Notes: a model not told the origin generated them from the letters alone. A stretch of DNA of 13,953 nt from Hirudo medicinalis (GCA_011800805.1 MPNW01001637.1:19924-33876); one strand, 5' to 3'; shown: positions 1-8,528, counted from the stretch's first letter. Numbers and translations are program-made.

Positions 1-13
1 TACTTTTTAAAAT

Positions 14-145
14 TATTATCATCGTCATCATCATCGTTATTAATGTTATTATTATTATTATTATTATTATTGTTATTATTGTTGTTGTTATTATTATTCT
101 TATTATCATCATCATTGTTATTAACATTAATATTAATGTTACTAT
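14..145. repeat. ATT/ATC/GTT trinucleotide tract
   Basis: This is an impure tract of ATT, ATC and GTT triplets, decaying into AT-rich sequence at its right end. Similar tracts recur at 434-510, 975-1103, 2537-2675, 3449-3562 and 5000-5100, so it belongs to a window-wide simple-sequence pattern. It has no coding meaning. Confidence 0.9.
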
Positions 146-159
146 TTATTATTTTTATG

Positions 160-433
160 TCCAAAACATGACCTAGATTTTACAGCATCATCACGTGCAT
201 AACATGAGCAGCAAATGCAACCCTCATCCCTATCACCAGCTTTCTATGGCTTCACAATGATCCCCGCTTTTCATTGGCTGTCAACGAATGGGTGCCACTG
301 AATTTTTTGTGTCCTTTTTGTGGCTTTATTTGCATTTAGACACAAAATATGTTTATTCGTGACATAATAAAGGACAAGGATAAAATCATGTGTAATTACT
401 TTTTCTAAATGCAATTTTAGAACAGTGCAGTGA
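160..433. other. Non-repetitive island, no gene seen
   Basis: Unique sequence of mixed composition between two ATT tracts. It contains a CACGTG E-box core near 193 and an ATTGG (inverted CCAAT) near 274. I find no long open frame, tRNA or recognisable protein segment. Confidence 0.5.
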
Positions 434-510
434 AATTATCATTATTATTATCATTATTATTATTGTTATTATTATTATTATTATAATTGTTATTATATTT
501 ATTTATATTT
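434..510. repeat. ATT/ATC tract
   Basis: ATT triplets interrupted by ATC and GTT. The sequence to its right (510-600) remains very AT-rich with no visible gene. Confidence 0.85.
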
Positions 511-610
511 ACATATTTATTACATCATTACATTTAAATATTTTTACGTATAATTCAATGAATTAATTTCACTATCTTTTGTTAATTACACGTGTAAATA
601 AAATGAAATA

Positions 611-675
611 AAATAATAATAACAATAACAACAACAACAATAATAATAATAATAAAAATAATTATAATAACAATA
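611..675. repeat. AAT/AAC tract
   Basis: AAT and AAC triplets on the plus strand, so the reverse complement of the ATT/GTT tracts around it. The region 676-974 to its right is AT-rich unique sequence without a gene; it contains the near-perfect palindrome GGATTCA-A-TGAATCC at 724-738. Confidence 0.85.
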
Positions 676-974
676 AATATAAAAGAATTTAATGTATTCT
701 TAACAACAAATCCCTGTTTGTGAGGATTCAATGAATCCATCGTGAGCAGGTTTTAAGCCTTAAACACAGTTAAAACTTTTGATCTTGAAAATTTAGACAA
801 ATTTTTAAGTCATTAAATAATGATTTATATTAAATTTTAAATTATTTAATTTAAATTTTATTGTTCGATAAACTTTAAACATATCATCTATTCTCTTATT
901 TCAGTTGCATTGGCTACAATCTCCTCGTGTTCCTCACTCACATCAAATCCTAAACATTGAATTTAATTGCAGCA

Positions 975-1103
975 AATTATTATTATTATCATAATTGTTA
1001 TTATTATATTCATTTTTATTGTAATTATCATCATTATCATCATTATTATTACTATTATTATTATCAGCATTATTATTAATAATAATAATATTATTATTAT
1101 TTA
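975..1103. repeat. ATT/ATC tract ending in an ATT-to-AAT switch
   Basis: The tract runs as ATT/ATC triplets and then flips to AAT triplets at about 1077-1090 before a short ATT run. The flip makes a small self-complementary A+T foldback. Confidence 0.85.
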
Positions 1104-1284
1104 CCAAGCAATGAATAATAAGTAAGTAAAAAGGTTTTATTGTTTAATTAGATCACATAAACTGGCATGATGATGATGATGATGTTATCATAATCATATC
1201 ATAATAATAATTAAAATCTTGGTGCGATGATTATGAGCGTTTAGACAATATAAACACAGTTGGTCACAAGAAACCATTCACACT

Positions 1285-1432
1285 ACGATGACCATGACGT
1301 TGATGATGACCATGACGCCAGCGATGAAGATGATGATAATGATGACGACGATGCCTATGATGATGATCATGACGATGACGATGATGACGACGACGAAAAT
1401 GACGAAGACATCATTCTATCAATATCATGGAT
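1285..1432. repeat. GAT/GAC tract
   Basis: GAT and GAC triplets with a few GAA, GCC and TAT interruptions. In one plus frame this reads as an open stretch of 61 codons, mostly Asp with some His, Glu and Asn. The reading is a by-product of the repeat: no domain, no non-repetitive coding flank and no homologous family is apparent. A shorter GAT run lies at 1167-1184. Confidence 0.85.
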
Positions 1433-1439
1433 GAGTAAA

Positions 1440-1995
1440 GAATGAAAACGACCCACCGTACCCACCGTAGAGCTCAATTTCATCGTCATCAGCGTACGTC
1501 AACCTCCAGAGCTTCTCCTGACTTCCGGTTTCATTCCGATGATTCATCTTTCCACAAATTGGATTCAAACTTTATTCGCAAATTTATTAAGGAATTATTT
1601 CTGAATATTTCCTAAATATCTACGAATGCTTTGGATAAATAACTAATATTGATTATAATTATAATAATATCATTAGTACTATTAATATTATTGTTATAGT
1701 ATTAGTAAAAAAGTTATTCTAGGAAGATGTTTACACCTCGATTGTCTGAAACTTGTGAAATTGAAATGAAACTTGACATTCAAATTTGAAGAGCCATCGA
1801 TTGGAGACCTTCTTTTGACAGTCTCTCGAGTGCTTGGTCGGCCTAACGACGGTGATTAACTTGTGATTAACTACGATTATTCTGATAACTATAATAAGAA
1901 ACTGCATGTTTCAGTGATAACAACAACAGCAGTATATTCCAAGCTTAACAATCTTGGGTTTTAATCTAAGTCTGCAATTGATGGAATATTTATTC
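1440..1995. other. Non-repetitive region, no gene seen
   Basis: Unique sequence containing ACTTCCGG near 1525 (an ETS-type motif) and a moderately GC-rich patch at 1785-1855. All frames are broken by stops over short distances and no RNA gene was recognised. Confidence 0.45.
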
Positions 1996-1999
1996 ACAA

Positions 2000-2085
2000 T
2001 GATAACGATGATGGTGATGGTGATGACGATAATGATGACGCAGATGGTGATGATGATGATGATGATGGTGATGGTGATGATGATT
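2000..2085. repeat. GAT/GGT tract
   Basis: GAT triplets mixed with GGT, GAC and AAT. The sequence just downstream (2094-2180) holds several separate TGATCA and GATCAA motifs with no array structure. Confidence 0.85.
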
Positions 2086-2536
2086 GACAATCAATTTGAT
2101 CAACTTTGATCACAACAACTCACTCATTTGACCTTTCGATCAATCAGCCAATTAGAAGCAGAAACGTGATCAGCTGATTTGAACTATGACCTCAATTGTC
2201 CCACTGATAAGGAGGCACTTGAAGGTTGATAAAAAAATAGTTCAGGAATTAAAAAAGGGAGATGCTGATGAGGTTGAGAGAGTGCGGGTGGTCGTACTGA
2301 TGCACTCAGAGTGCTAACCAAGATCCAACCACCTGTATAATGCAGGTATGATTACCATAACGCTGATGTTAATTACATTACATTATAATTGTATTAACTA
2401 ATAATTAATGTAATTGTTGCGTAATAACAAAATAAACGTATTTCTAAACGTTATCATTCTAGCAATATTGTGACAATACTGAAATAAACAAGAACAACAC
2501 AGGTACATGTGTTTCTGATGTACCTTTTATTAAATT
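2086..2536. other. Non-repetitive region around the nested inverted repeat, no gene seen
   Basis: Unique AT-leaning sequence with no open frame of useful length. It contains the nested inverted repeat at 2286-2334 and an AT-rich right half. Confidence 0.4.
2286..2334. repeat. Nested inverted repeat
   Basis: An outer stem, GGGTGGT at 2286-2292 with ACCACCT at 2328-2334 (six Watson-Crick pairs plus one G-T), encloses an inner near-perfect palindrome, GCACTC-A-GAGTGC at 2302-2314. The shape is cruciform-like. It is not a tRNA: there is no T-arm or A-box/B-box pair. Confidence 0.5.
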
Positions 2537-2675
2537 ATCATCGTTGTTGTTGTTGTTATTATTATTATTAATATTATTATTAAAGTTATTGTTATTGTTG
2601 TTGTTATTATTGTTGCCACTATTATAATTATTGTCGTTGTTGTTGTTATTATTATCGTTATTATTATATTATCAT
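2537..2675. repeat. ATT/GTT tract
   Basis: ATT and GTT triplets with interruptions, in the same strand sense as the other ATT tracts. Confidence 0.85.
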
Positions 2676-2689
2676 AATAAAAATGCAAT

Positions 2690-3440
2690 TTTAATTATTT
2701 TACTCAAACAGAAAATATGTCCGACATCAATTTGCATGTAAAAAAATTCATAGACGAACGAAAGATGAGAGAAATAAAAGACAGACATTCAGAAGGAAGG
2801 ATGGAGAGAAAGTACATGAAAAGGAATGAAAAGATTTCGATCCATGTTTAAGAAGAGCTTTCCAAATCCGCGAATAATCCAGCGATTGGTGACTTGCTTA
2901 CCTGGAGGTGATTACCTGGATTGATTGCGTGAATGCAGGTATCAGGTGTTAAATGATGGATGGAAGACTTATTAGTTTTTACTTTTTATGCAATGATTTT
3001 TGATTTGTTCTTTTTTTTATTTACTTTTTTATTTACGATTTATTTTTATATATATTTACGATGCATTTTTGCATCATAATTAATTATTATGAAATAACCA
3101 TATAATAATAATGCTAAACATTAGTTATCGAAAATATTTTAAATATTCACAAATTTTCGACATATTTCCAAGAATTCAATGATGATCATCCATGCACTAT
3201 CTAATTCACACAATGATATTTGCAAAAATTCAAAGCAATTCACCATGGTCCATTCACTAATTCACAGAGGAACGGGGTCCTCTCGATTAAATTTCTCCCT
3301 CAAAATGGATGACAAACCAATTGTCGCAGAAGCACTCTTTCGAGGTCGTCAGTCATTCTTCACTTTTTCATCCAAGTTTTCCGGGTTCAATTTCCTTTTT
3401 TTAAATTTATGAATAACTGGTTAAAGTTAAAAAATAATTT
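2690..3440. other. Non-repetitive region with two unconvincing open frames
   Basis: A 44-codon frame at 2717-2851 (+) encodes a highly charged Lys/Arg/Glu-rich peptide and lies just after a CAAACAG sequence that resembles a 3' splice site. A 77-codon frame at 3179-3412 (+) covers a non-repetitive stretch; I recognise no domain in it. A small direct repeat, CACTA...TAATTCACA, occurs twice within 3195-3267. I do not call a gene in either place. Confidence 0.35.
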
Positions 3441-3448
3441 CAAATTAA

Positions 3449-3562
3449 TATCATTGTTATTACTATTGTTATAATTATAAGTACTACTACTACTATTATT
3501 ATTATTATCATCGTCATCATCATCATCACCATCATTATTATTACTGTTGTTGATATTGTTAC
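3449..3562. repeat. ATT/ACT/ATC tract
   Basis: A composite tract of ATT, ACT, ATC and GTT blocks. Read on the minus strand it gives Asn, Asp and Ser runs, a low-complexity artefact. Confidence 0.85.
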
Positions 3563-3895
3563 AGTTGTTCTCATACTTTGTCATTGATTAAGTAACCTCT
3601 TTCATAAGGCGCTTTTAAATATTAAAAATATTTAAATATTTGAATTGAAAAAGAAAACAAACTTAAAATATTTAAAAATAAATAATAATTAAAAATAACA
3701 AATCATCTTAAATTACGAACGAAATAGATTTAATTAATGTTTTAAGACAAAAAGTCCAATTTCAAGGAATTAGGAGGAAATAATTAATAATAATTATTAT
3801 TAATAATTCATAATTCACAAGTTGTGCATCATTTAAAGCATTTCAATCCAACAAATTTATGGATTAAATTTTGATGTAGAATTGAAGGGCAATAT
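3563..3895. other. AT-rich spacer, no gene seen
   Basis: Strongly AT-rich sequence with a small palindrome of alternating AAT and ATT triplets near 3781-3808. No coding potential or RNA gene is visible. Confidence 0.45.
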
Positions 3896-4095
3896 AAAAT
3901 AATAATATTATTAATATTATAATATTATTAATATATAATATAATATAATTATATATATAATATAATATATATAATAATTATTATATAATATAATAATATA
4001 ATTAATATAATATATAATTAATATTATATAATATTATTATTTATTTTTTACTAATTATTATATTATTTAATTATTAATTATTATATTATATTAAT
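3896..4095. repeat. Nearly pure A+T block with many palindromes
   Basis: About 200 bases of almost only A and T, built from short self-complementary words such as ATTAATATTATAATA and TATATATAA. Such DNA is prone to cruciform extrusion and to assembly error. It is followed at 4096-4225 by a small island of normal composition with no recognised gene. Confidence 0.8.
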
Positions 4096-4231
4096 ACCAA
4101 CAACGAAACATCTCCTCACCATCTACGAACCAACAGGCACGAGAGGAACACAAACAACTGAACGTGAAAATGCTAACAAGAAAGAATGCCATGTCTCCAA
4201 ATTACCCTAGCACGGGGCTTGGTCGTGTTGG

Positions 4232-4339
4232 TGGTGATAATGATAAGATGAAGACGACGACGACGACATTAACGATGACGACGATGATGGTGATGATGAT
4301 GATGATGTAGAAGAAGAATATGATGATGATGATGATGAC

Positions 4340-4378
<39 letters not shown>

Positions 4379-4411
4379 AATGATGATGAAGAAGAAGAAG
4401 AAGAATATGAT
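4232..4411. repeat. GAT/GAC/GAA tract, left block
   Basis: GAC and GAT triplets pass into pure GAT and then into six GAA triplets near 4388-4405. The same GAT-to-GAA order is repeated in the block at 4480-4725. An ambiguous base (N) at 4412 marks a place where the assembly was unresolved. Confidence 0.9.
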
Positions 4412-4479
4412 NATTATGACATTAGTGATTATAATAAAATAATCTATCATTGAATTATGTTTGCATCAATTAGGCACCT

Positions 4480-4556
4480 GGTGGTGGTGATGATGATGAC
4501 GATGACGACGGATGATGATGATGATGATGATGATGAGACGACGACGATGATGAGAC

Positions 4557-4643
<87 letters not shown>

Positions 4644-4725
4644 GAAGAAGAAGAAGAACAAGATCATGATGATGATGATGATTATGATGATGATGACGAA
4701 GATGACGACGACTACGTCGATGATA
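4480..4725. repeat. GAT/GAC/GAA tract with 28 uninterrupted GAT units
   Basis: The core at 4557-4640 is 28 perfect GAT triplets, directly followed by six GAA triplets at 4641-4658, then impure GAT/GAC. In other frames or on the other strand this reads as long His, Met, Ile or Ser runs, which are not genes. The long pure run suggests recent expansion and likely length variation between individuals. Confidence 0.92.
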
Positions 4726-4830
4726 ATATGATGAAGTCATTGAAGATGGCGATACTAAAAACTGACCGTAAATACTTTCAACCAATTCCACCAATGAACG
4801 TCTTCAAGGTGGTCAGTCATCACCCTCGCT

Positions 4831-4866
4831 CTGATTGGTCCAATTATGACAAACTTTGTGACGTCA
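4831..4866. promoter_or_regulatory. CCAAT-box and CRE motifs (possible promoter element)
   Basis: TGATTGGTC (inverted CCAAT) at 4832-4840 is followed by the full palindromic cAMP response element TGACGTCA at 4859-4866. CREs and CCAAT boxes are typical proximal promoter elements in animals. The sequence does not show a transcription start site or a gene on either side, so a promoter role is inference. Confidence 0.25.
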
Positions 4867-4999
4867 CGAATCACTTATGGGGTTGTTATCACCTTATTAT
4901 CATTAATATTTTATTTTCGATGGCATTTGAGATGATGATAATGATTACGACGCATGTTTTGATAATAACAAGATCAATAGCGGTAATAATATCTTCATG

Positions 5000-5100
5000 T
5001 TATTATTATTATTACTAGTGTTATTATTATTATTATTATTATTGTTGTTGTTGTTGTTGTTGTTGCTGTTGTTGTTCTTGTTGTTGTTCTTGTTGTAGTT
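5000..5100. repeat. ATT then GTT tract
   Basis: ATT triplets up to about 5043, then a run of GTT triplets with a few CTG and CTT interruptions. On the minus strand it reads as Asn or Thr runs without biological meaning. Confidence 0.88.
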
Positions 5101-5130
5101 GTTGAACTTGTTTCCCCATAGAAAGAGACC

Positions 5131-5240
5131 TGCCAATCACAAGGCTGGCATTGAACTTCCGTTTCATCTGTCCCTCTTCCTGTTGGCTGATGGATGGTCA
5201 CGTGACAAATGGGAAGTAAACATTCAGGCTATGATTGGTC
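5131..5240. promoter_or_regulatory. Island with CCAAT, ETS-like and E-box motifs
   Basis: Between two tracts lies unique sequence with CCAAT at 5133-5137, ACTTCCG near 5155, the palindrome GTCACGTGAC at 5197-5206 (a strong E-box of the USF/TFEB type) and TGATTGGTC (inverted CCAAT) at 5232-5240. The last 9-mer is also present at 4832-4840. The combination resembles a compact promoter, but no first exon is visible beside it. Confidence 0.25.
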
Positions 5241-5271
5241 TTTCAAGTTGTTGCCAAAAACCTTCATCTAA

Positions 5272-5378
5272 ATAGATGATGATTATTTTAATGGTAGTGA
5301 TAATGATGACGACGACGATGACGATGATGTTGATGATGATGACGACGATGATGATGATGACGATGACGACGACGACGA
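5272..5378. repeat. GAT/GAC tract abutting the retrotransposon
   Basis: Impure GAT and GAC triplets, ending in GACGACGAC directly against the broken 3' end of the reverse transcriptase fragment. Retroelement-like protein is not visible beyond this tract. Confidence 0.88.
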
Positions 5379-6890
5379 AACCTTGGTTAGAATATTTTTG
5401 TCTCTTGTGCGAAAGCATTTAAGGAGTAGTCTCAATCTCACAAATGCTTTGTGAACATTGATGCTTTTTGAGCTTTGTAGGTGAGTGTGTTGTCGATGAG
5501 GACTCCAAGATCACGGATATTGTCTGATAAAGGTGGGTTTGAGAGGCAATTGTGAAATTGCTTGGTGGAGTTTTCATGAGTTACGTCTTGATGGAGATTT
5601 GAATGCATTTTTCATGAGCTGTAATTGCCATTTGTTGATCCACAGCATTAATCCGTTGATTGCAGTCTGTAAGGAGGAGTTCTGAGGGAATGACGATTTT
5701 GAGTTTGAGTTTGAACTCGTCTGCAAATAGTTTAAATTTGACGGAATTATTGGTCCAGCCAGAGTATGTCGGCAACATATCATTTATATGAATGAGGAAA
5801 AGCATGGGTCCAAGCACACTCCCTCGAGACACGCCACTGATTACGTCACCGCTGTTGGATAGGTGGCCGTTCATTTTGACTGCTTGGGTTCGATTGGATA
5901 AAAATTCCTCAAGCCATGAAAGCAGGTTGTCTGAGATGCCGTAAGCTTGAAGTTTGATCAGCAGCTTTGGATGAGACGCAGCTTTTGAATCGAACGCCTT
6001 CTTGAAGTCAAAGGACATGATGTCGGTGCCCAGGTGCATTGACCAGTCATTTTTGCACTCGATAAGGTTTGTGCAAGTTGATCTGGAGTTTAGAAAGCCA
6101 TGTTGTCCAGGTGATATAGGACTGTTTGCTTGTAGGTAGTTCAAGATGTCTTCGTTAATCATCCGCTCCATTGCTCGACGGCAAGAGGATGTGATCGATA
6201 TCGGTCGGTGGTTACCGGGGTCAGACGTGGCACCTTTTTTATGTGTAGGGGTTACACGAGCAGATCTCCAATCATGGGGCAGTTCATGCTTATTGAAGGA
6301 GAAATTGAAGATGTGGCAGAGTGGCAAGCAGAGACCGGCAGCACAATTTCTGAGGAGGTTATTTGTTATTCCGTCAGGACCAGAGGAGAGGGACGGCCTG
6401 AGACTACGGAGTTTTTGGTAAGTACGATCCGTGGTAAATGTTATTTGAGCGATTTTCTTGTTGGTACATGGAGATATGGTATGAACTGAGCCATCGTCGA
6501 TTGCGAATAATACACTGCACAAGTTGGTGTTAAAAATAACAGCCATTTCATCTGGGTCTGAAGTGAAAGTATCATCTTGCTTTTTTAATTCCTGTATTGG
6601 GTTGTGTGTTGAAAGCTTTCTGTTGATGAAGCGATAGAATCGTCCCAAATCTCCAATGATGGAGACGCAAGCCTACTCTCCTGTAATCTGTGGTGATTTT
6701 TAATGACCTTTTTGAGATTTTTGGAAAACTTGTTGAAGGGAATTTTGTCCTCAATCCTCCCAGTTGAATGCCATTTACGGAAGGCTGGGAGTTTCATTTT
6801 CTGGGCCTTTAGAATGAAGTTAGGGCAGGAGGGCTTGGTCCTTCCAGTGGTAGCGATGGGCTGCTCATGCTCCGGAGAAATCCTATATAT
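5379..6890 (-). mobile_element. Degenerate non-LTR retrotransposon, CR1/Jockey type, truncated at both ends
   Basis: This minus-strand segment carries the remains of a LINE-type pol gene. In order are a basic linker that in this family joins endonuclease to reverse transcriptase (about 6845-6660), the reverse transcriptase palm and fingers (about 6660-5700), and a thumb segment with LGVLIDNTLTY (about 5518-5477) and then LLKCFRTRD near 5423. The endonuclease, ORF1 and the end of the thumb are missing. The left end in element terms (about 6890) is estimated from where recognisable linker residues fade. The other end is sharp, at the GAC tract at 5378. No poly-A or short-repeat tail and no target-site duplication could be assigned. 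The fragment is not capable of movement by itself. Confidence 0.85.
5581..6672 (-). pseudogene. Reverse transcriptase domain fragment, inactivated
   Basis: An open stretch of about 360 codons encodes most of a reverse transcriptase that would copy the element's RNA by target-primed reverse transcription. Numbering residues from the codon at 6648, I see SGPDG at 89-93, RPISIT at 148-153, QHGF at 182-185, motif A FDFKKAFD at 213-220, motif B GVSRGSVLGP at 272-281 (usually GV-P/S-QG, so Q is replaced by R) and motif C at 308-311. Motif C reads FADE where the family has FADD, so the second catalytic Asp is lost. KAFD is followed by a few residues that look like an insertion before SHPKLL. The frame is closed upstream by a TAG at 6673-6675, while the linker continues in another frame. 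Near 5680 the family-like sequence moves to a second frame (LMLWINKWQLQL), and near 5612 it returns (EKCIQISIKT). The TTG at 6648 is not a true start. Confidence 0.88.
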
Positions 6891-7461
6891 TGTCGTTCCG
6901 CACAAAATTAAAATCCCCCACAATACAAAATCAAACAAACAAACTTGTTCAGAATTTCTGCATAAATACTTCAGACAATGAGCACTTTTATTGGCATAAA
7001 ATCTTCGGAAAAGTTGGAGCCGATGGGTCTGTAATATGTAATAACTCTGCAGACAGAAAACAGTATACAGAGTTTGTAAAAATGTCAACACATAAATGTT
7101 AAAATAAATAAATGATAAATGTTACTAATTCTTATATTATGCCGTCCAACACTTAATTTTTCATCGGTTGACAATTTCATGACAAATATATCTTTTAATT
7201 TTAAGAAATCTTTTAAAATATTTATTTTTTATGTGATCAGTAATCACTGATCAACTGATTACTAACAATTTTGTTGGTGATGTGGTTGTGCGATTAAAAA
7301 TATTTTTTACATTAAATGAGAAATAAGTAATTATTTTATTTTTTCTCAAGAAAAAAATGCAATTGAATTTTCAAGTTTCTCGTCATTCTGAATTCAATAA
7401 ACATTTTTAATGCAATTATGACACTGTTATTTGCATACAATTTACATTGTATATATTTTTG
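6891..7461. other. Non-repetitive AT-rich region, no gene seen
   Basis: Frames run for up to about 90 codons across part of this stretch, but I recognise nothing in them. It contains overlapping hairpins at 7235-7263: GATCAGT (7235-7241) pairs with ACTGATC (7246-7252), and AGTAATC (7239-7245) pairs with GATTACT (7257-7263). Confidence 0.4.
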
Positions 7462-7634
7462 CATATATATATATATATTGTATACATATTATACACATAT
7501 ATATATATATATATTGTATACATATTATACACACATATATATATATATTGTATACATATTATACATATATATATATATATATATTATATACATATTATAC
7601 ACATTATTATAATACATTGTATACATATTATTCA
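7462..7634. repeat. TA-rich tandem repeat with 33-36 bp period
   Basis: Runs of alternating TA are separated by a conserved word GTATACATATTATACA that starts at 7480, 7516 and 7550, appears as an A-for-G variant at 7586, and again (with a changed last bases) at 7619. The spacing is 33-36 bp, varying with TA-run length. All three plus frames stay open here and read as Tyr/Ile strings, which is an artefact. Confidence 0.85.
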
Positions 7635-7662
7635 CTACTTACGTATGTTTGCATATGCGTGC

Positions 7663-7875
7663 ATGCATCTCATTACTGACCTCGACAATGAGGCAGAGGT
7701 GAAAGTTCACCTGGGAAGTTGTGAGGAGCAATTGTTACTTTTCCTTCAATTCAGGAGCTGGATTCATTCCAGGAAGCGTTACGTTACTTGCTTCAGTTCC
7801 TGCTGTTCCTACTTCCGGTTTGAACCGGAGTGTGACGCCATCTTTGATTTTTATGAGGAAAGGAATATAATATAA
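7663..7875 (+). CDS. Unassigned 70-codon open frame, possible exon
   Basis: I do not recognise this protein. The frame begins at an ATG just after the TA-rich repeat and ends at a TAA in the following TATAA repeat, so it covers exactly a non-repetitive, more GC-rich island. The peptide is of ordinary composition: acidic near residues 6-13, Leu-rich at 24-29, and Cys-rich at 43-57 (five Cys). It has no repeat, signal peptide or known motif that I can see. A sequence resembling a 5' splice site (GAG then GTGAAA) occurs near 7692-7698, so a shorter exon is also possible. The frame simply being open by chance is at least as likely. Confidence 0.15.
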   Translation: MHLITDLDNEAEVKVHLGSCEEQLLLFLQFRSWIHSRKRYVTCFSSCCSYFRFEPECDAIFDFYEERNII

Positions 7876-7890
7876 TATAATATAATATAA
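7865..7890. repeat. TATAA pentanucleotide repeat
   Basis: About five tandem copies of TATAA, then decaying into AT-rich sequence with an ATAATTATATTTAAATATA palindrome-like stretch around 7890-7925. Confidence 0.75.
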
Positions 7891-7899
7891 CATAATTAT

Positions 7900-8246
7900 A
7901 TTTAAATATATTATAATTATATTGTGTAACTGAATAATCGTCTATTTTCTAATAACATTAAAATACATTGCGCCGTTTATGGCATCAATTTTTACAAATT
8001 AAATTACAATAAATTTATTTGAAAAATATTTCTTCAAAAATTCAAAACTAAATTCCTTCACAACTTCAACAACTGGACTCGTGCAAGGAGAGATCGATTT
8101 AAAATCTCAATCGCGGGAAGCAAAAAATGCTGATTTCATTCAACAATTTGAATTTCATTCACAAGTCTTTCGAAGGTCTTTTGGATGTTATTTATTGTGT
8201 TGGGAGGTGCTTTCAGAAATAAATGCTAATCACGTAGCATTAGGTT
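7900..8246. other. AT-rich non-repetitive region, no gene seen
   Basis: No long frame or RNA gene. A 7-bp hairpin, AATGCTA (8222-8228) with TAGCATT (8235-8241) and a 6-base loop, sits just before the GAT/GAC tract. Confidence 0.4.
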
Positions 8247-8247
8247 T

Positions 8248-8445
8248 GTGGTTACAATGACGATTGTTGATAATAGTGACGATGATGGTGGTGGTGATGA
8301 CGGTGATGAAGACGACTATTATGACGATGTTATTGTTGATGATAATGATGACGATGATGGTGGTGGTGATGACGGTGATGAAGACGACTATTATGACGAT
8401 GTTATTGTTGATGATAATGATGACGACGACGACGACGATGATGGT
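8248..8445. repeat. GAT/GAC/GGT tract with a perfect 72-bp tandem duplication
   Basis: Units at 8278-8349 and 8350-8421 are identical over all 72 bases. Each encodes in one plus frame the order Asp3-Gly3-Asp2-Gly-Asp-Glu, then a Tyr-Tyr and a Val-Ile-Val. A partial older copy appears just upstream of 8278. Because 72 is divisible by three the frame stays open, giving an 87-codon Asp/Gly-rich reading at 8248-8511. I treat this as repeat, not gene. Confidence 0.88.
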
Positions 8446-8528
8446 TCTCATTGCATGGGAAATGATAGAATTGGATCCCCAGAAAATGTGAACATGAATA
8501 ATAATTTATGATAATTAGCTATTGGAAC

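Noticed and set aside
1260..1445. Asp-rich open frame that might be an acidic protein
   Set aside because: The codons are the GAT/GAC tract; the non-repetitive ends are only a few codons long and show no motif.
2094..2180. Cluster of TGATCA/GATCAA words as an operator array
   Set aside because: Spacing is irregular and such words are common in AT-rich DNA; nothing links them to a gene.
4202..4794. Overlapping minus-strand open frames with long His, Ile and Ser runs
   Set aside because: They are simply GAT triplets read in three frames on the minus strand; no non-repetitive coding sequence is attached.
6146..6489. Plus-strand open frames across the reverse transcriptase
   Set aside because: They are antisense shadows of the minus-strand reverse transcriptase.
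7806..7830. T-arm-like palindrome TCCGGTT-TG-AACCGGA, possible tRNA
   Set aside because: No acceptor stem or A-box at the right distance on either strand, and the loop length is wrong for a tRNA.
8248..8511. Asp/Gly-rich 87-codon frame
   Set aside because: The frame survives because the duplicated unit is 72 bp; two other readings across the same tract are also open.
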